Shown here one piece after another: positions 17,547 to 25,966 of a stretch of 34,453 nt of DNA (positions are counted from its first letter, which is position 1; the number at the start of each line of letters is the position of its first letter). Location: NCBI GenBank assembly GCA_003157745.1, contig PMKM01000058.1:1-34453 (forward strand). The letters are read 5' to 3'. This stretch comes from Bryobacterales bacterium. GTDB lineage: Bacteria; Acidobacteriota; Terriglobia; Bryobacterales; Bryobacteraceae. Position numbers and translations under genes: made by a program. The notes beneath the pieces are model-generated. The model worked only from the letters and a program-made list of their open reading frames with translations, was not told the origin of the DNA and searched no databases.

Positions 17547-18872
17547 ATGACACAATGTGAGTCGACATACCGAGCCCGTAGGTTCCGGGCCTCCGCCGGT
17601 CTTGGGCTGTTGCTTCTGTTTACGGTCTCAACGGCATCCGGCTATTCCGTTCTTACCCACGAAGCCATTATCGATTCGACCTGGGACAGCGCGATCAAAC
17701 CGCTGCTGCTGAAACGATTCCCGGCCGCGACCAAGGACGAACTGAAGCAAGCCCATGGATTCGCCTATGGTGGGTGCATTATTCAGGATTTGGGATACTA
17801 TCCTTTCGGCAGCAAGTTCTTCAGCAACCTGACGCACTACATCCGGAGCGGCGATTTCATCCTCAACCTGATCCGGGATTCGCAAGACCTCGATGAGTAT
17901 GCGTTCGCTTTGGGGGCGCTGTCCCACTACGCCGCGGACAACAACGGCCACCCGATAGCCGTTAACCGGGCGGTTCCTTTGTTCTACCCGAAGCTGGGCC
18001 TGAAATTCGGAAAACAAGTGACATATGCCGACGACCCTTCCTCCCACGCGAGGACGGAGTTCGCCTTCGACGTCTTTCAGGCCGCGAAGGGCCGCTACGC
18101 CTCGGCTGAGTACAAGAGCTTCATTGGATTTGAAGTGGCAAAACCGCTGCTCGATCGCGCGTTTCAGGACACCTATGGGATGAGGCTGGAAAAAGTCTTC
18201 CTGAATGTCGATCTCGCCATCGGATCCTATCGCCGCGCGGTCGGCACGGTTCTTCCGGCTCTGACGAGAGTCGCCTGGCAACTCAAGAAGCAGGAAATCA
18301 GGAAAGACGCTCCCAGCGTTACACGTAGGAAGTTTTTGTATAACTTATCCCGCTCCAGCTACGAAAAGAACTGGGGTGGAACCTATAAGCGGCCCGGGAT
18401 CCGGTCGAAACTCCTGGCATTGGTATTCCGTATCGTGCCAAAAGTGGGGCCGCTGCGGCCGCTGTCGTTCAAGAGGCTGACACCGGAAACGGAGAAGATG
18501 TATATGGCCAGCTTCAATTCGACAATCGATTGTTACCGCGAATTGCTTTCGGAACGGGATGCGGGCGACCTTAAGTTGCCGAACGACAATCTCGACGTGG
18601 GAGGGTTCACAGGGGCAGGTCGATATACACTGACGGATGCCACATATTCGGAACTGCTGAATAAGTTGCAGGGACACTACACGGAAATGCCGGAGGAACT
18701 TCGCAGCGACGTTCTCGCTTTCTACGGCGACATCAGCCTTCCGATTTCGACAAAGACCAACGTGAGCGAGTGGGCCGAGGTACTGAAAGAGCTCGACGAA
18801 CTGCGGTCTGTGGACGCGGACTTACGGCATGCGGCGGCGCCAACCGCGGCGAGGACGCCCCTTCCCCGATGA
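17547..18872 (+). CDS. Secreted zinc-dependent phospholipase C-like protein
   Basis: Exported protein of 441 residues with the N-terminal zinc-dependent phospholipase C fold. A signal peptide (to about residue 32, ending ASG) is followed by YSVLTHEAIIDS. The likely metal ligands H38, D81, H97 and the H127-x3-D131/H135 cluster (GALSHYAADNNGHPIAV) match the order seen in this family. The second half (about 220-441) has no recognised domain. AAAGGAG precedes the ATG at 17547. Such proteins hydrolyse phospholipids or act as membrane-active hydrolases; the substrate is not readable. A strong start site and isolated position suggest it is transcribed alone. It converges with the minus-strand gene ending at 19074. 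Confidence 0.82.
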   Translation: MTQCESTYRARRFRASAGLGLLLLFTVSTASGYSVLTHEAIIDSTWDSAIKPLLLKRFPAATKDELKQAHGFAYGGCIIQDLGYYPFGSKFFSNLTHYIRSGDFILNLIRDSQDLDEYAFALGALSHYAADNNGHPIAVNRAVPLFYPKLGLKFGKQVTYADDPSSHARTEFAFDVFQAAKGRYASAEYKSFIGFEVAKPLLDRAFQDTYGMRLEKVFLNVDLAIGSYRRAVGTVLPALTRVAWQLKKQEIRKDAPSVTRRKFLYNLSRSSYEKNWGGTYKRPGIRSKLLALVFRIVPKVGPLRPLSFKRLTPETEKMYMASFNSTIDCYRELLSERDAGDLKLPNDNLDVGGFTGAGRYTLTDATYSELLNKLQGHYTEMPEELRSDVLAFYGDISLPISTKTNVSEWAEVLKELDELRSVDADLRHAAAPTAARTPLPR

Positions 18873-18960
18873 GCGTCGCGGTGGGAGGTTCGGGGGTCCC
18901 GATGCGAGGCGCCGAGCCCCGCTCGTTTCCCGGATGGCTGGTGCAGGGACTGGTAAGTTA

Positions 18961-18977
18961 GGTTCTATTGAAGAACC
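18961..18977. terminator. Short hairpin between convergent genes
   Basis: GGTTCT-ATTGA-AGAACC lies between the stops of the phospholipase-like gene (18872, +) and the secreted protein (19074, -). It has only a six-base stem and a weak T content after it. Confidence 0.3.
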
Positions 18978-19073
18978 GTTCACTTTGGTCGCGGCTACGG
19001 GCGGGAGCGCTTTTCGACGGCTTGCTGGCAACGCGCAAAAGAACCATATCACACGGTCGGAAAGCGAGCGTTT

Positions 19074-19835
19074 TCATCGCGCCGCCGGTGGCTCCTGGTC
19101 GGTGGGGATTCCGACCAGGGAGCGATAGAATGCCACGGCCCGGTTGATGGACGAAGCGTCATGGCCGGCGGCCAGGCGGCTTGCATTTCGCCCGGTCCGC
19201 GCGATGCTGTAATAGCGCCAGACACTGTCCGATTCGCGATCGAGAAAATAGACCGACTGCACGTCACCCGGGTGGAAGAGGGTGACGAAGTAATAGCGCA
19301 TGAGACTGACATTTTCGACGTCGAAGACGATCCGGTCCGCCGAAACCTCTGCAATATGCATGCGGTAGACAGCTTTGCCGGAAAGGTTGTCGGCCTGTTC
19401 CAAATAGAGCACGCTGCCTTTCTGTATCTCATCGAGGGCAAAGTCGCCGCGGCGCGCAGTCGACTGCGAATCGGTTAGCGCGTAGGCGTCCACAATCAAG
19501 GTGCGCCATTGTTGGTGAGTGGTCGACCAATAACGCATTCCCGCGAGTTGCGAAATCGCCCCGATGTGGCGCAGCAAGGCCTCGGCTCCCGACGCATAAC
19601 GGAATCTCGCAACGGTCGTGATCAACGAGGAAAACCCCACCGCCGCCCAGCCCGCGCAGGCGGGTGGTTTCCAGTCACGTCCTAACTCATACTGATTCCA
19701 GGCTTTTACGATAGGAGAGTTGTTCAGGTCGGGATAGGGGGGGGAGGGCGCCGTTTCGCACGGCGGTTGCGGCCCGCCTTGTGCGCGGCCATACGTCAGG
19801 CCGAGCAGCGTCACGCAGAGTGCAAGACGAGTCAT
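19074..19835 (-). CDS. Secreted protein of unknown function
   Basis: A 253-residue protein I do not assign to a named function. It has an N-terminal signal peptide (MTRLALCVTLLGLTYGRAQG) and a short Pro-rich linker, then a compact soluble domain with several aromatic beta-type segments (VVDAYALTDSQS, GSVLYLEQADNLSGKAVYRM, YYFVTLFHPGDVQSVYFLD). The ATG at 19835 starts the signal peptide; a longer frame runs to 19934 but would bury it. It is read after the WXXGXW gene, with a perfect 14-bp hairpin between them. Two Cys residues (C39 and C73 or nearby) might form a disulfide. Acidobacterial relatives of this type exist but their role is unknown to me. Confidence 0.75.
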   Translation of the reverse strand: MTRLALCVTLLGLTYGRAQGGPQPPCETAPSPPYPDLNNSPIVKAWNQYELGRDWKPPACAGWAAVGFSSLITTVARFRYASGAEALLRHIGAISQLAGMRYWSTTHQQWRTLIVDAYALTDSQSTARRGDFALDEIQKGSVLYLEQADNLSGKAVYRMHIAEVSADRIVFDVENVSLMRYYFVTLFHPGDVQSVYFLDRESDSVWRYYSIARTGRNASRLAAGHDASSINRAVAFYRSLVGIPTDQEPPAAR

Positions 19836-19874
19836 TGTGGTCACTGGAGGGTTCGGGTCTGTAAATACCCGTAG

Positions 19875-19917
19875 ACTCATGGAAGCCCGACGCCGCACGC
19901 GTGGGGCTTCCATGAGT
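19875..19917 (-). terminator. Perfect 14-bp hairpin
   Basis: ACTCATGGAAGCCC (19875-19888) pairs perfectly with GGGCTTCCATGAGT (19904-19917) with a 15-base loop. It lies between the WXXGXW gene (stop 19974) and the secreted protein (start 19835). There is no T-run after the stem. It may be a terminator or an RNA processing site that separates the two genes. Confidence 0.5.
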
Positions 19918-19973
19918 TGGGCTCGCGGCTTCAAACCTCAGCCGTCGCGAGCAAGATGCCGGCGGGAACAGAC

Positions 19974-20267
19974 CTAGCGCCAGCGCCCTTCGACCATGAC
20001 CCAGCCGTCATTACGGTGAACCCAGCGATGCGCCTGCCAGCGGGCGTGCGCCCGTGGGGGCTCTTGCCATCCTCCCGGGGTCCAGTTATACGCGTTGCCA
20101 TCCCAACGGTGGTAACCTTGCACCCACACATGGTTGGGGCTCGGTCGAGGACCCCGATTCTCGACTAAGACATGAGGTGGACCGATGCGGACCACAACCT
20201 CGGCCGCCAGCGGGCTGAGGGCCAGCGCGCCTGCAAAGACCAATCCGATCAATCGTCTAGGAAACAT
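19974..20267 (-). CDS. Secreted WXXGXW-repeat (YXWGXW-like) protein
   Basis: Small exported protein of 97 residues. Its signal peptide is about 1-22 (ending LSPLAA). The mature part is rich in Trp, Tyr, His and Arg and repeats W-x2-G-x-W/Y-like units: GYHRWDGNAYNWTPGGWQEP, then HARWQAHRWVHRNDGWVMVE. This resembles proteins with the WXXGXW repeat, of unknown function, possibly binding surfaces or metals. AAAGGTAAG precedes the ATG at 20267. The next gene upstream in the same direction, the GlsB-like one, ends at 20302, so both are likely read together. Confidence 0.8.
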   Translation of the reverse strand: MFPRRLIGLVFAGALALSPLAAEVVVRIGPPHVLVENRGPRPSPNHVWVQGYHRWDGNAYNWTPGGWQEPPRAHARWQAHRWVHRNDGWVMVEGRWR

Positions 20268-20301
20268 GATGCATCTTACCTTTCTGAAATGCGAAACCGC
20301 T

Positions 20302-20559
20302 CTACCAAGCTCTCCTACGCCTGACGGCGTGATAGAGAACTAGCAGAACCACTGAGCCGACAACCGCCACGAGGAGACTATGGAGGTTGAGCCCGTTCAC
20401 GCCGGGAGATCCAAAAATGTGGAACAGCCAGCCACCCGCAAAGGCACCGACAACTCCCAACAGGACATCGAGCAGGATGCCCTCGCCTCTTCTATTAACC
20501 AGCTTGCTGGCGATGTACCCCGCCAGCAGGCCGAGACCAATCCAGGCCAGAAACGACAT
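20302..20559 (-). CDS. GlsB/YeaQ/YmgE-type stress membrane protein
   Basis: Small inner-membrane protein of 85 residues, known as transglycosylase-associated protein. It has three hydrophobic segments and the family pattern MSFLAWIGLGLLAGYIASKL, then GILLDVLLGVVGAFAGGWLF with small-residue packing. Expression of family members is often tied to stress or stationary phase. The ATG at 20559 is preceded by GGGAGAG; the longer frame to 20790 adds an unrelated N-terminus and is not used. It is followed at 35 bases by the WXXGXW gene. It is part of the small stress-type set that recurs later in the window (CsbD, DUF3309, lmo0937). Confidence 0.9.
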   Translation of the reverse strand: MSFLAWIGLGLLAGYIASKLVNRRGEGILLDVLLGVVGAFAGGWLFHIFGSPGVNGLNLHSLLVAVVGSVVLLVLYHAVRRRRAW

Positions 20560-20781
20560 CGTCTCTCCCGTTTGTCCCGTCGAAAGACCGAGCGAGGAGA
20601 AAGAACGGCCGTAAGCGCCAGTTGCCCATGAGCCATAGAGCATAAGCGCAAGTAAGTTCCCAAGTGTTTTTCTGGGTTGGATCATCTCTTCATGACACTC
20701 CGGGCTTAGATTAAGCACGTACGTGGCCGTATGAAACCCATAACGCCACAACAAGCCGCATGCGCGGGCACCGGCAAAACC

Positions 20782-20796
20782 TGCACTCAAAGTGCA
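20782..20796. promoter_or_regulatory. TGCACT-CAA-AGTGCA dyad
   Basis: A perfect six-base inverted repeat about 220 bases upstream of glsB-like (20559) and after the end of the histidine kinase (20840). The half-site AGTGCA recurs in the dyad at 32464-32480. It could be an operator or part of the operon's 3' end. Confidence 0.3.
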
Positions 20797-20816
20797 TTAA
20801 TCCCGAATCCCGAAGT

Positions 20817-20833
20817 CAACTTCGGCGAAGTTG
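20817..20833 (-). terminator. CAACTTC-GGC-GAAGTTG hairpin after the kinase operon
   Basis: A perfect seven-base stem 7 bases after the histidine kinase stop (20840) in the minus direction. Sixteen of its bases, read on the other strand, also occur at 563-578 in the transposase remnant. Lacks a T-run. Terminator function is likely but not certain. Confidence 0.4.
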
Positions 20834-20839
20834 CATTTC

Positions 20840-21616
20840 CTAGTCGTCCGGCGGCAAAGTGAAGTAGAATGTCGATCCCACGCCGGGAGTCGATTCCATT
20901 CGGATTCGGCCGCCATGCGATTCGATCGCTTTCTGGCAGAACGCAAGTCCAAGCCCGTTGCCGGGGTGCTCTTGTCCGTGCAGGCGTTTGAACGCGCCGA
21001 ATACACGGCCATGGAAAGCGGGATCGATACCAGGACCGTTGTCCTGGACGGAGAACACCCAATCGATACCGTCGCGTTTGGCCGAAACGTGAATGCGCGG
21101 AGAAATCGTGCCGCGGTATTCGATGCCATTGCGAATCAGATGGTGCAGAACCTTGGTGAGTATCTCGAAGTTCCCGCACACGTTCGGCAACGGATCATGG
21201 GTAACGATGGCCCCGGTTTCCGCTATCCTCTTGTCGAGCGAGAGAAGCGCCTGGCGAAGGACCGCCTCCATGTCCGTCGTGGAGAAGCGCCCGTCGCCGG
21301 CGCCGGTGGCCCAGTAGTCGACCACGTCGGCAAGCAGCGACTGCATGCTTGCCGCCCCGTCGCGGATGCGATCGAGGAATCCGGCGCCTTCGGCACCGAG
21401 GCGGGTCGAATAGGTCTCGGCCACCAATTGACTGAATGAAGCCACATCCCGGAGAGACTGGCGCAGGTTGTGAGCGGCCATTGCGATAAACTGCTCAAAC
21501 TCGGCATTGGCCCGTTCCAACTTACGCTCGACATCGAGCCGCGCCTGTGTCTCGGCGTCCAACGCCCTGCGCAAGCTCTCGATCTCACCTTCCACACACA
21601 CCCGATCTGGATCCAT
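20840..21616 (-). CDS. Histidine kinase with degenerate H box
   Basis: Soluble 258-residue kinase: a short coiled coil (10-45), dimerisation helices with H49 in AAHNLRQSLRD, then an ATPase domain with N163 in LIRNGIEYRG, DNGPGID (G1), FGAFKRLHG (F box) and GNGLGLAFCQKAIESHGG (G2). The canonical box is HDLxxPLR/HExxxP; here the residue after His is Asn and the Pro is Ser, so autophosphorylation may be altered. The C-terminal half resembles that of the preceding gene (shared AESGAIVT/AETGAIVT and LPxV stretches), suggesting a duplicate. The ATG at 21616 lies two bases after the stop of that gene. No membrane segment is seen. It likely modulates the same phosphorelay, by inference. Confidence 0.88.
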   Translation of the reverse strand: MDPDRVCVEGEIESLRRALDAETQARLDVERKLERANAEFEQFIAMAAHNLRQSLRDVASFSQLVAETYSTRLGAEGAGFLDRIRDGAASMQSLLADVVDYWATGAGDGRFSTTDMEAVLRQALLSLDKRIAETGAIVTHDPLPNVCGNFEILTKVLHHLIRNGIEYRGTISPRIHVSAKRDGIDWVFSVQDNGPGIDPAFHGRVFGAFKRLHGQEHPGNGLGLAFCQKAIESHGGRIRMESTPGVGSTFYFTLPPDD

Positions 21617-21618
21617 AA

Positions 21619-24600
21619 TTAGTCCGCGTTTCGCGGTCTGGGCTCCTTATGTCCGTTGGGAATTGTGAACTTGAAGGTAGCCCCCAGCCCCGCTTCCGAT
21701 TCCACCCAGATTCGTCCGCCTTTGCGCTCGACGATCTTCTTACATAGCGCAAGACCAATGCCGGTGCCGGAAATTTCGTTCCCATGCAGACGCCGGAACA
21801 TGCCAAACAACCTGCGGGCGTCCTGCGGATCGATACCGATACCGTTGTCCCGCACTGCAAACAGCCAGCCTTCCGGGTCTCTTTCCGCCGAAACGCGGAT
21901 TTCGGGCGTCTGCTCGCCTCGGTACTTGATCGAATTGGAAATGAGGTTCTGGAAAAGCTGAGTCAGCATGATCTCTTCGGCCAGCACGGTAGGCAGCGGG
22001 CCGGAGGTTACGATGGCGCCACTCTCCGCGATAGCCACCTGGAGGTTCAGCATCGCTTTGGCAAGAACGGCGCCGCAATCGATCGAAGCGAAACCGGCCT
22101 GCTCCCGCCCGCTCACCTCCCAATAGGCAAGCAGGGCTTTGAGCAGGGCCTCTATCCGCAGAGCCCCCTCTACCGAGTAAGCAATGAACTGGTCCGCTTC
22201 CTTACCCAGCTTTCCCGCGTACTCCCGCCCCAGGAGTTCGGTGAAGTTCACCACCATCCGCAGCGGTTCCTGTAAGTCGTGAGTGAGCGCGTAGGCAAAA
22301 TGTTGTAGTTCGGCATTGGTTGTGCGGAGCTCTTCCTCGGCCTGCTTGCGGTTCGTCGAATCCTCGATCGCGAGAAGAATCGTCCTGGCTTGCGCGTTCG
22401 GATTGAATACCTCGCTCGCGTTGAGCAGCATCACTTTCCGCCCGACATGTTCAAACTCGTGGGTCACCTCGAAATCCCGGAAGGTGGCATGCGCGGGGAG
22501 AATATTCTCGATCAGCTCGCGCAGTTTCGGGATATTCCATTGCCCGTTCCCGAGGTCGTAGATAAGACGGTTCTCCGTCTCCGCCGGCGCGGCCCGGAAG
22601 GTCTCGTAAAACGACTTATTCGCCTGGATGACTTGCAGGTTCTGGTTGAGGATCACCAAGGGTTCCCGCACGGTCTCGACGATAGCTTCGGCGAAGTCGA
22701 GACCGCGCTTGGCGGCATCGATATCGATGAACATCAGGACGGCGCCGTCGGTCTTGCCGTCGGCTCCGCGGGAGGGAAGGATGCGCAGCGAATACCAGCG
22801 GCCGTGCGCGTCGCGAATGTCGCGCGGCCGCCGGTTGCCGCCCTCCATGGCGTCGAGCAGCAACCGCCGCAGGTCGGGCAGCTCCATCTGGGGCTGCAGA
22901 TCGGTGATCGAGCGTCCCACATCGGCGGCGATCAGATTCAACATAGGCTCAATGGCGCGCGTGAAGCGGCGGATGCGCATATCGCGCCCCACCATGACCA
23001 GGGGAATGCTGATACTCTCGAGAAGGTTGGCCAGGTCCCGATTGACTTTGCTGAACTCCACGTTGCTGATCTTGAGTTCCTCGTTCAGCGTGTTCAGCTC
23101 TTCGTTGGCGGATTCCAACTCTTCCTGCGCGGTTTCGAGTTCCTCGTTGCCGGCCTGTGCCTCTTCGTTGGCGGCATTGAGCTCTTCGAGGGTGGTTGCG
23201 TTATCCTCGACAATCGATTGCAGGTACTCTTTGGTGGCTACCAGTTCGCGCTGGAGCCGGACGCTTCTCCCGATGTCGGGCGCCGCGAGTTGCCGGGTCG
23301 CAGCCGGGCCGCTGGCCGGCTCGGAGTCCTCGAACAGGACCAGGAAATAGCGTTCCTTGGAAGAGGGCGAGCCGGTGAACGGGGTTACCTGGATTGCGAC
23401 GTCTTGTAACCGGCCGTCGGTTTCGATGCGGAAGCCGTTTTCCCTGGCTACGGCATTCTTTTGTCTGGCAGTCCGGACGGCCTTACCGAGGCCGGCAATC
23501 AAGCCTTCGCGCGCCAGTTTGAGAAGACTCTGCGTCGGCTGGCCCGGCGAAAGTTCGAGGTAGGGAGAGGTGCGGCCGCGGACCTGGACGATGTTCATGC
23601 GATCGTCGACGACGGCGCCGGCGGGGCCATGCTCGGCCAGCACTAAACGGTCCGCCTCTCTTACGACATCGGGCCCGATGCGGCCATCGGCAGCCTTCTC
23701 GCGGGAATCCGCGCGGGCTTCGGTTCGGCGGCCTTCGCTCGACGGAAGCGCGGGAGCACCGGCGGCCGGGCGAATGCGATAGATCTTGTTGGCCTTATCC
23801 ATTTGATAGAACGATTCGGCGAGCGTGCCGATGCTCTCCGACGGACCGAGCACCAGAAAGCCCGCCGGCTTGAGAGCATAATGCAGGATCGAGCGGACCT
23901 TGCGTTGCAGTTCGTCTCCCAGGTAGATGAGCACGTTACAGCAACTGATGAGGTCGAGCTTGGAGAATGGCGGGTCCTCGGCGAGATTGTGCCTGGCAAA
24001 AACGCATACGTCGCGGACGATACTGGCGACCTGATACCCGCGCGCCGAACGGGTGAAGAACCGCTCCAACCGTTGTGCCGAAACATGGGCCAAGGCGCCG
24101 CCGGAGTAGGTACCGGCGCGGGCCTTCACGATCGCCGTTTCGCTGATATCGGTCGCGAAAATCTCGAACGGGAAGTCGAGTTTCGCGTCGGCCAGGAATT
24201 CCATCAGGCAGATGGCGATCGAATATGCCTCCTCGCCCGTGGCGCATCCAGCGACCCAAATGCGGATGGGATCCCTCTGCCCCCGGTTCTCAACCAGAGC
24301 GGGGAACACCTTCCTCTTCAGAGCCTCGAATACGGCCGGTTCCCGGAAGAACTCAGTGACCGTAATCAGACAGTTCTCGCACAGCGTGTCAACTTCCTCG
24401 CGGTTCTGTTCGAGATCCCGGCTGTAGTCTTCCATCCGTTCGAATCCGCGGACGGACATGCGCCGCTTGATGCGCCGCTCGAGTGTGCCGTGCTTATAGT
24501 GCGTGAAGTCGACACCGGTATCGCTCCGCACCAGCCGGAGTATCTTGGCCAGTACCGGGTCTCCGGGCGGCTCAGTCGCCTGCGGGGACTCGACCGGGAC

Positions 24601-25341
24601 CTGAGATCCGCGCGCGATGGCCACCAATTGGCGCGCGATGCCGGCCGGCGGCAGGACGAAATCGGCCACACCGGCCGCGATAGCGCTGCGCGGCATGCCG
24701 TCGAACTTTGCGGTCCCCATATCCTGAGCGAAAGTGATCCCGCCGGCGGCCTTAATCGCCTGGAGACCAAGCGTCCCATCGGATGCGGTTCCAGAGAGAA
24801 CGACGCCGGCGGCATGCCTGGCGCGGTCCGCCGCCAAGGCGCGGAGAAAAGAGTCGATCGGCATGTTGCGGCCGCTCTCCGGCCGGGGCAGGGTCTGCAG
24901 GACTCCGTCAAGAATGCCCAAATTGCACCGGGACGGAATCACATAGACATGATTGGCTTCGGCTCGAGTCTTACCTTTCACTTCCGAGATGGGCATCTTG
25001 CTGGCTCGAGACAACAACTCCGTCAGATGGCTCGCGTGATTCGGGTCGAGGTGTTGAATCAGCACAAACGCCATGCCGGTATTGTCGGGCAGATGGCTGA
25101 GGAACTCGGTGAACGCCTCGAGTCCGCCGGCGGAGGCTCCTACGCCAACGATGAAGGGGAGTGGACTGACCGCGGCTTGTTCGCCGGGGGTTGGCCGCTC
25201 GATAGCTTCTACAATAGCGGGACTGACAGCCGCCGCAGAGGTCTTCCCAATCCCGGTCCTTCGTCGCCTGGGTCTGGACGGTTCAGGCACACGCCGGGGA
25301 CGCGCGGCCTTTCCTGGCCGCCGGCCGGTCTTCTCTGCCAC
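21619..25341 (-). CDS. CheB-CheR-PAS-PAS-histidine kinase fusion
   Basis: A 1240-residue sensory protein. Numbered from the GTG at 25341: CheB methylesterase (about 63-250) with S70 in GASAGG, H97 in LIQHLDPNH and D188 in TASDGT. CheR methyltransferase (about 262-510) has the SAM-binding WVAGCATGEEAYS. Coiled coil (about 698-773) of EELESANEEL type, then two PAS domains (about 768-998), HisKA with H1021 in ALTHDLQEPLR, and an ATPase domain (1118-1228) with ISNSIKYRG, DNGIGID and GTGIGLALCKK. No membrane segment is seen, so signals are probably cytosolic. In CheR the usual SCRN is SCCN (C468). The start is GTG 25341 with AGGAAAGG before it, or TTG at 25452 without a site. It follows the response regulator and precedes a second kinase by two bases. 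Confidence 0.92.
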   Translation of the reverse strand: MAEKTGRRPGKAARPRRVPEPSRPRRRRTGIGKTSAAAVSPAIVEAIERPTPGEQAAVSPLPFIVGVGASAGGLEAFTEFLSHLPDNTGMAFVLIQHLDPNHASHLTELLSRASKMPISEVKGKTRAEANHVYVIPSRCNLGILDGVLQTLPRPESGRNMPIDSFLRALAADRARHAAGVVLSGTASDGTLGLQAIKAAGGITFAQDMGTAKFDGMPRSAIAAGVADFVLPPAGIARQLVAIARGSQVPVESPQATEPPGDPVLAKILRLVRSDTGVDFTHYKHGTLERRIKRRMSVRGFERMEDYSRDLEQNREEVDTLCENCLITVTEFFREPAVFEALKRKVFPALVENRGQRDPIRIWVAGCATGEEAYSIAICLMEFLADAKLDFPFEIFATDISETAIVKARAGTYSGGALAHVSAQRLERFFTRSARGYQVASIVRDVCVFARHNLAEDPPFSKLDLISCCNVLIYLGDELQRKVRSILHYALKPAGFLVLGPSESIGTLAESFYQMDKANKIYRIRPAAGAPALPSSEGRRTEARADSREKAADGRIGPDVVREADRLVLAEHGPAGAVVDDRMNIVQVRGRTSPYLELSPGQPTQSLLKLAREGLIAGLGKAVRTARQKNAVARENGFRIETDGRLQDVAIQVTPFTGSPSSKERYFLVLFEDSEPASGPAATRQLAAPDIGRSVRLQRELVATKEYLQSIVEDNATTLEELNAANEEAQAGNEELETAQEELESANEELNTLNEELKISNVEFSKVNRDLANLLESISIPLVMVGRDMRIRRFTRAIEPMLNLIAADVGRSITDLQPQMELPDLRRLLLDAMEGGNRRPRDIRDAHGRWYSLRILPSRGADGKTDGAVLMFIDIDAAKRGLDFAEAIVETVREPLVILNQNLQVIQANKSFYETFRAAPAETENRLIYDLGNGQWNIPKLRELIENILPAHATFRDFEVTHEFEHVGRKVMLLNASEVFNPNAQARTILLAIEDSTNRKQAEEELRTTNAELQHFAYALTHDLQEPLRMVVNFTELLGREYAGKLGKEADQFIAYSVEGALRIEALLKALLAYWEVSGREQAGFASIDCGAVLAKAMLNLQVAIAESGAIVTSGPLPTVLAEEIMLTQLFQNLISNSIKYRGEQTPEIRVSAERDPEGWLFAVRDNGIGIDPQDARRLFGMFRRLHGNEISGTGIGLALCKKIVERKGGRIWVESEAGLGATFKFTIPNGHKEPRPRNAD

Positions 25342-25476
25342 TACGCCACCATCACCTTTCCTACCGCGACGAACGGCCCTTATTACAGGGACGTTACTCC
25401 GATCCACTAGCACGTGGAGGGCCGTTCCGGCGCTGGTCTCGACTGGCGGCAAGCCAACGGACAGATTCGAGTTCGG

Positions 25477-25938
25477 TCATCGAGTCTTGGGACGGCCAAG
25501 CAGATCCCGGATAGTCTGACCGATCGCCATGAATTGATCCAATCCGGCAGGCTTGGTAATGAACTTGAGAACGCCGAGTTCCTTGAGGAAAGCCTCGTCC
25601 CGCCCGGAGCGGGAGGAACTCCACACGCACACCGGAACGCCGTCGAGGCATTTGGCGCCGCGAATGGCGCGCAAGATGTCTTCGCCGGTGTACTTGGACA
25701 AGTTCAAGTCCAGCAGGATGAGGTTTGGAACCGCGGCGTTGGCATAGGCTCCCTGCCTGCGGATGAAGGCCAAGGCAGCGTCTCCGCTCGGCATGTGAAC
25801 CAGTTCGAATCCGAAATTCTGTTCCGTCAGGGCACGATTCAGCAGGAAGACGTCCGAGCTGTTGTCTTCGATGACCAGGATCCGGGCGGCGGCGGCTGTC
25901 GACGGGTCTTCCACGTTTGCTGTTAGCGGACCGGGCAT
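25477..25938 (-). CDS. Single-domain response regulator
   Basis: Cytosolic receiver of 153 residues with no output domain. The acid pocket is E24-D25 in LVIEDN, the phosphoacceptor is D77 in ILLDLNL, S107 is in VWSSS and K129 is in FITKP, all in the right order for a functional receiver. Single-domain regulators of this phytochrome-type family usually pass phosphate between kinases or bind partners. A strong AGGAGGA lies before the ATG at 25938. It sits between the sortase gene (stop 25967, 28 bases) and the CheB-CheR kinase, which is its likely partner, together with the small kinase downstream. Confidence 0.92.
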   Translation of the reverse strand: MPGPLTANVEDPSTAAAARILVIEDNSSDVFLLNRALTEQNFGFELVHMPSGDAALAFIRRQGAYANAAVPNLILLDLNLSKYTGEDILRAIRGAKCLDGVPVCVWSSSRSGRDEAFLKELGVLKFITKPAGLDQFMAIGQTIRDLLGRPKTR

Positions 25939-25966
25939 GACTGGTTCCTCCTCATCGTTTCACAAT

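Noticed and set aside
23803-25410. 535-codon open frame on the plus strand opposite the fused kinase
   Set aside because: It mirrors high-GC codon usage of the real minus-strand gene, has no recognisable domains and no start site.
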